In this document: positions 23,277 through 25,181 of the stretch, in pieces | Layout of the letters: every line of letters starts with the position of its first letter | Numbering within the stretch: position 1 is the first letter of the stretch | DNA from: Clostridiales bacterium | Lineage (GTDB): Bacteria > Bacillota_A > Clostridia > Oscillospirales > Oscillospiraceae | Assembly: GCA_014799485.1 (NCBI GenBank) | Contig: JAAVHY010000017.1 | Location: 1-25,181 of the forward strand | Reading direction: 5' to 3' | Length of the DNA: 25,181 nt | Notes under the pieces: generated by a model | Told to the model about the DNA's origin: nothing | The model's database searches: none | The model's input: only the letters and a program-made list of their open reading frames with translations | Position numbers and translations under genes: made by a program

Positions 23277-23277
23277 A

Positions 23278-23580
23278 GATAGCGTCCGTTCCCGGGGGAG
23301 CGGACGCTATCTCACAAGGCTTGGATCAGGACGAGTAACCGGGAAGTCTGCCTCTCAGAGAGCCGCCCGCATGGTGCGAGGGCGGCGGGGCGTACACCGG
23401 CGAACATCACCTGGGAGCCGCGGACCGAACGCGACTGTTTTGGACAGTTGGCCAGTAGGCTCCGCCGGGGGGCGCCCGTTACAGCGCGAACGAGTGCCGT
23501 ACTTGGTACGGAACGGGAGTGGTACCGCAGAGGTCTTTTACGATGCCTTTGTCTCCTTTTGGGGGCAGAGGTGTTTTTGT
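23278..23580 (+). ncRNA. T-box leader, isoleucine type (ileS)
   Basis: This is a tRNA-sensing mRNA leader. It starts with a 34-nt hairpin (23278-23311). Stem I follows with AGGACGAGTAA on its 5' side and the specifier loop GAAC-ATC-ACC at 23402-23411; ATC (23406-23408) codes for Ile. A GCCGCCC/GGCGGC pair forms the distal part. The T-box core CGGGAGTGGTACCGCA is at 23514-23529, close to the consensus that pairs with the uncharged tRNA NCCA end. A terminator hairpin (23546-23571) and T-rich run end it. Specifier and downstream ileS agree, though ileS begins 1045 bp later. Confidence 0.93.
23546..23580 (+). terminator. T-box terminator
   Basis: CCTTTGTCTC pairs with GGGGCAGAGG (several G-U pairs), followed by TGTTTTTGTTT. 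It would form when tRNA-Ile is charged. Confidence 0.8.
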
Positions 23581-23838
23581 TTAGCAGCAAAGGGCAAGAC
23601 GGATGCCGGCGGCCAGGGCGGTCCGCACAAGCGCCTCGCGTTCTAACGTGTCGACGCGGGATCCTGCCTCCCGGGCTTGTTCCAGATGTGCCATTTCTTC
23701 ATCACTCAGGTGTTCTTTCAGCCAGTTCATGTGCAGTAACGACTGAAACTGCTGTTGGCGGTATTCTGACTTGGCGTAAAAATAGGGGTAGGCTTCCCGC
23801 TCTATGTCCTGCACCAGCGAATCGAATATATCGTCCAT
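23581..23838 (-). CDS. Small helical protein of unknown function (DUF6809-like?)
   Basis: An 85-residue protein on the minus strand, from ATG 23838 after AAAGGA to TAA at 23583, next to the T-box terminator. It is acidic and helical (MDDIFDSLVQDIEREAYPYFY, HLSDEEMAHLEQAREAG) and ends with LVRTALAAGIRLALCC. The shape resembles small clostridial accessory proteins such as DUF6809, but this is only an impression. It lies antisense to any transcript reading from the T-box into ileS, so it probably arrived by insertion. Confidence 0.68.
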   Translation of the reverse strand: MDDIFDSLVQDIEREAYPYFYAKSEYRQQQFQSLLHMNWLKEHLSDEEMAHLEQAREAGSRVDTLEREALVRTALAAGIRLALCC

Positions 23839-23920
23839 GGCCTATTTGTTCCTTTCGAATTGTCCCGTTCGGGTTATCTCTATTTTACAGGCTAATGCGG
23901 GAATTGTCAAGGGGGTTATT

Positions 23921-24136
23921 ATGAAATTAGCAGAAAGATTGAGGGAACTCCGAAAGGAGAAAAACCTTCGGCAAGAACATCTTGCTGTTGCGCTGGACAT
24001 TGGCATGAGTACGTATTGCCGGTATGAACAGGGCAAACGGGAACCAACGGCTTCTTTGCTGGTGCAAATGGCGGATTACTACGACGTCAGCGTGGATTAC
24101 CTGCTTGGCCGAACCGATAACCGCCAATTGAGGTGA
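23921..24136 (+). CDS. Small Xre-family regulator
   Basis: A 71-residue Cro/CI-type helix-turn-helix protein (LAERLRELRKEKNLRQEHLAV ... MSTYCRYEQGKREPTASLLVQMADYYDVSVDYLLGRTD). ATG 23921 follows AAGGGGG. It is divergent from the small minus-strand gene, a layout typical of small accessory modules, and its end carries the ribosome site of the next gene. Confidence 0.85.
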   Translation: MKLAERLRELRKEKNLRQEHLAVALDIGMSTYCRYEQGKREPTASLLVQMADYYDVSVDYLLGRTDNRQLR

Positions 24137-24144
24137 CCGATCCA

Positions 24145-24591
24145 ATGGAGCCAATAATAGATATAATTCCCGCCCAGACCCAAAACGAGCTGGAGCGCTG
24201 TTTCGCGGTACGCCGCGCGGTGTTCTGCGTGGAGCGGGGCGTCTCCCCCGCCATCGAGCGGGACGGGTGGGATACCCTGTCCCCCGACTGCGCCCACTTC
24301 CTCATACAAGAGGGAGTTGCGGACATCGGCGCCCTGCGGTGCCGGTATGCGGATGGCGCGGCAATCATACAGCGCTTCTGTGTCCTCAAGGAGCGCCGGA
24401 AATCCGGCGTTGGCCGGGCGGCGCTGGAAGCCGTGGAGGACTGGTGCCGGGCCGCCGGGATACGCCGGATGGAGCTGGACGCTAAATTCGAGGTGCATGG
24501 CTTCTACGAAAAGTGCGGCTATGCGAAAATATCCGCCCCCTTTGAGGAGGCGGGCATCCCCCTCGTCAAGATGGCCAAAGAGCTGTTTTAA
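24145..24591 (+). CDS. GNAT-family N-acetyltransferase
   Basis: A 148-residue acetyltransferase (ElaA/YjcF-like). It has the N-terminal RCFAVRRAVFCVERGV, a beta strand DIGALRCR, the acetyl-CoA loop VLKERRKSGVGRAALEAVEDW (V-x-x-x-x-R/K-x-x-G-x-G-x-A pattern) and the late HGFYEKCGYAK. The substrate is unknown. ATG 24145 is chosen because GAGGTGA lies 8 bases upstream; GTG 24133 is possible. It is followed 33 bp later by ileS with no promoter in between, so it is probably cotranscribed with it. Confidence 0.88.
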   Translation: MEPIIDIIPAQTQNELERCFAVRRAVFCVERGVSPAIERDGWDTLSPDCAHFLIQEGVADIGALRCRYADGAAIIQRFCVLKERRKSGVGRAALEAVEDWCRAAGIRRMELDAKFEVHGFYEKCGYAKISAPFEEAGIPLVKMAKELF

Positions 24592-24624
24592 CCATATAAC
24601 CAATTCAAACAGGAGGAAATACCC

Positions 24625-25181
24625 ATGGACTACAACAAGACCGTCCACCTGCCCCAGACCGACTTCGCCATGCGGGCGGGCCTGCCCAAGCGGGAGCCGG
24701 AGATGCTCAACGGCGAGTGGGCGAAGATCACCTACCACAAGCTGATGGAGAAGAACGCGGGCAAGCCCAAGTTCGTCCTCCACGACGGCCCCCCGTACGC
24801 CAACGGCAACATCCACATCGGCACCGCCATGAACAAGATCCTCAAGGATATCATCGTCAAGTACAAGAACATGACCGGGTACTGCTCCCCCTACGTCCCC
24901 GGCTGGGACACCCACGGCCTGCCCATCGAGACCGCCGTCCTCAAGGACAAGAGCGTCAAGCGCAATGAAATGACCACCGGGCAGTTCCGGGACAAGTGCC
25001 GGGAGTTCGCCACCCAGTATATCGGCCGGATGACCGAGCAGTTCCAGCGCCTGGGCGTCATCGGCGAGTGGGAAAACCCCTATATCACCCTGCTGCCCGA
25101 GTTCGAGGCCAAGCAGATCGAGGTCTTCGGCGCCATGGCCGAGAAGGGCCTGATTTACAAGGGCTTGAAGCCGGTCTACTG
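24625..25181 (+). CDS. ileS: Isoleucyl-tRNA synthetase (5' part, runs off window end)
   Basis: The first 185 codons of a class I synthetase that charges tRNA-Ile. Visible parts are [37 protein letters not shown] with the HIGH-type motif as HIGT (64-67), [15 protein letters not shown] and [12 protein letters not shown] 24625 follows AGGAGG. No promoter lies in the 33 bp after the GNAT gene, so expression must come from upstream, most simply from the Ile T-box promoter at 23248 or a promoter before the Xre gene. Confidence 0.96.
   Translation, partial: MDYNKTVHLPQTDFAMRAGLPKREPEMLNGEWAKITYHKLMEKNAGKPKFVLHDGPPYANGNIHIGTAMNKILKDIIVKYKNMTGYCSPYVPGWDTHGLPIETAVLKDKSVKRNEMTTGQFRDKCREFATQYIGRMTEQFQRLGVIGEWENPYITLLPEFEAKQIEVFGAMAEKGLIYKGLKPVY

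Noticed and set aside
23131..23924. Plus-strand frames through the T-box leader
   Set aside because: They run through the structured RNA with specifier, T-box core and terminator; no ribosome site is present.

Overview
The window looks like a chromosome segment from a GC-rich, low-sporulating-type clostridial gut bacterium (Oscillospiraceae/Flavonifractor-like; this is inferred from gene content and codon use, not from a search). Firmicute signs are the DivIVA/SepF division genes, an ileS T-box leader, strong AGGAGG-type ribosome sites and TTGACA/TATAAT promoters. Host genes are GC-rich; a block at about 1349-8421 is visibly AT-richer.

Layout. (1) 1-1328: the start of an unknown minus-strand gene and gap (glycolytic GAPDH). 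(2) 1260-8510: an integrated element of about 7.2 kb at the 3' end of gap. It is bounded by an 89-bp perfect direct repeat (1260-1348 and 8422-8510) holding the last 22 gap codons, the stop and 20 bp beyond. It carries a tyrosine integrase next to the left repeat, a divergent Xre repressor/excisionase-like pair, a winged-helix replication-type protein, a serine resolvase with a res-like box array, an SLH surface protein and two unknown proteins. No relaxase, coupling protein or phage structural gene is visible. The original gap terminator now lies beyond the right repeat at 8523. (3) 8551-9198: two small genes, an Xre regulator and an orphan. (4) 13643-9234, minus strand: operon miaA-hfq-HlyD-like-yggS-sepF-divIVA. 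(5) 13781-18005, plus strand: PilZ protein, shikimate kinase, DEAD-box helicase, metallophosphoesterase. (6) 18061-22984: an AT-rich orphan, mnmG, a CofE-like protein, an HTH regulator with a small membrane partner, and prmA. (7) 22985-25181: intergenic repeats, an ileS-type T-box (specifier ATC), three interposed small genes (minus-strand orphan, Xre, GNAT), then ileS running off the end.

The most interesting part is the gap-targeting element. Its integrase ribosome site is buried in the 3' arm of a terminator-like hairpin facing gap read-through. Two of its genes are interrupted only by amber (TAG) codons, three in total. Other points worth a second look are a perfect 23-bp palindrome translated inside shikimate kinase, a T-box separated from ileS by about 1 kb of unrelated genes, and an HTH/membrane protein pair that seem to share a domain.
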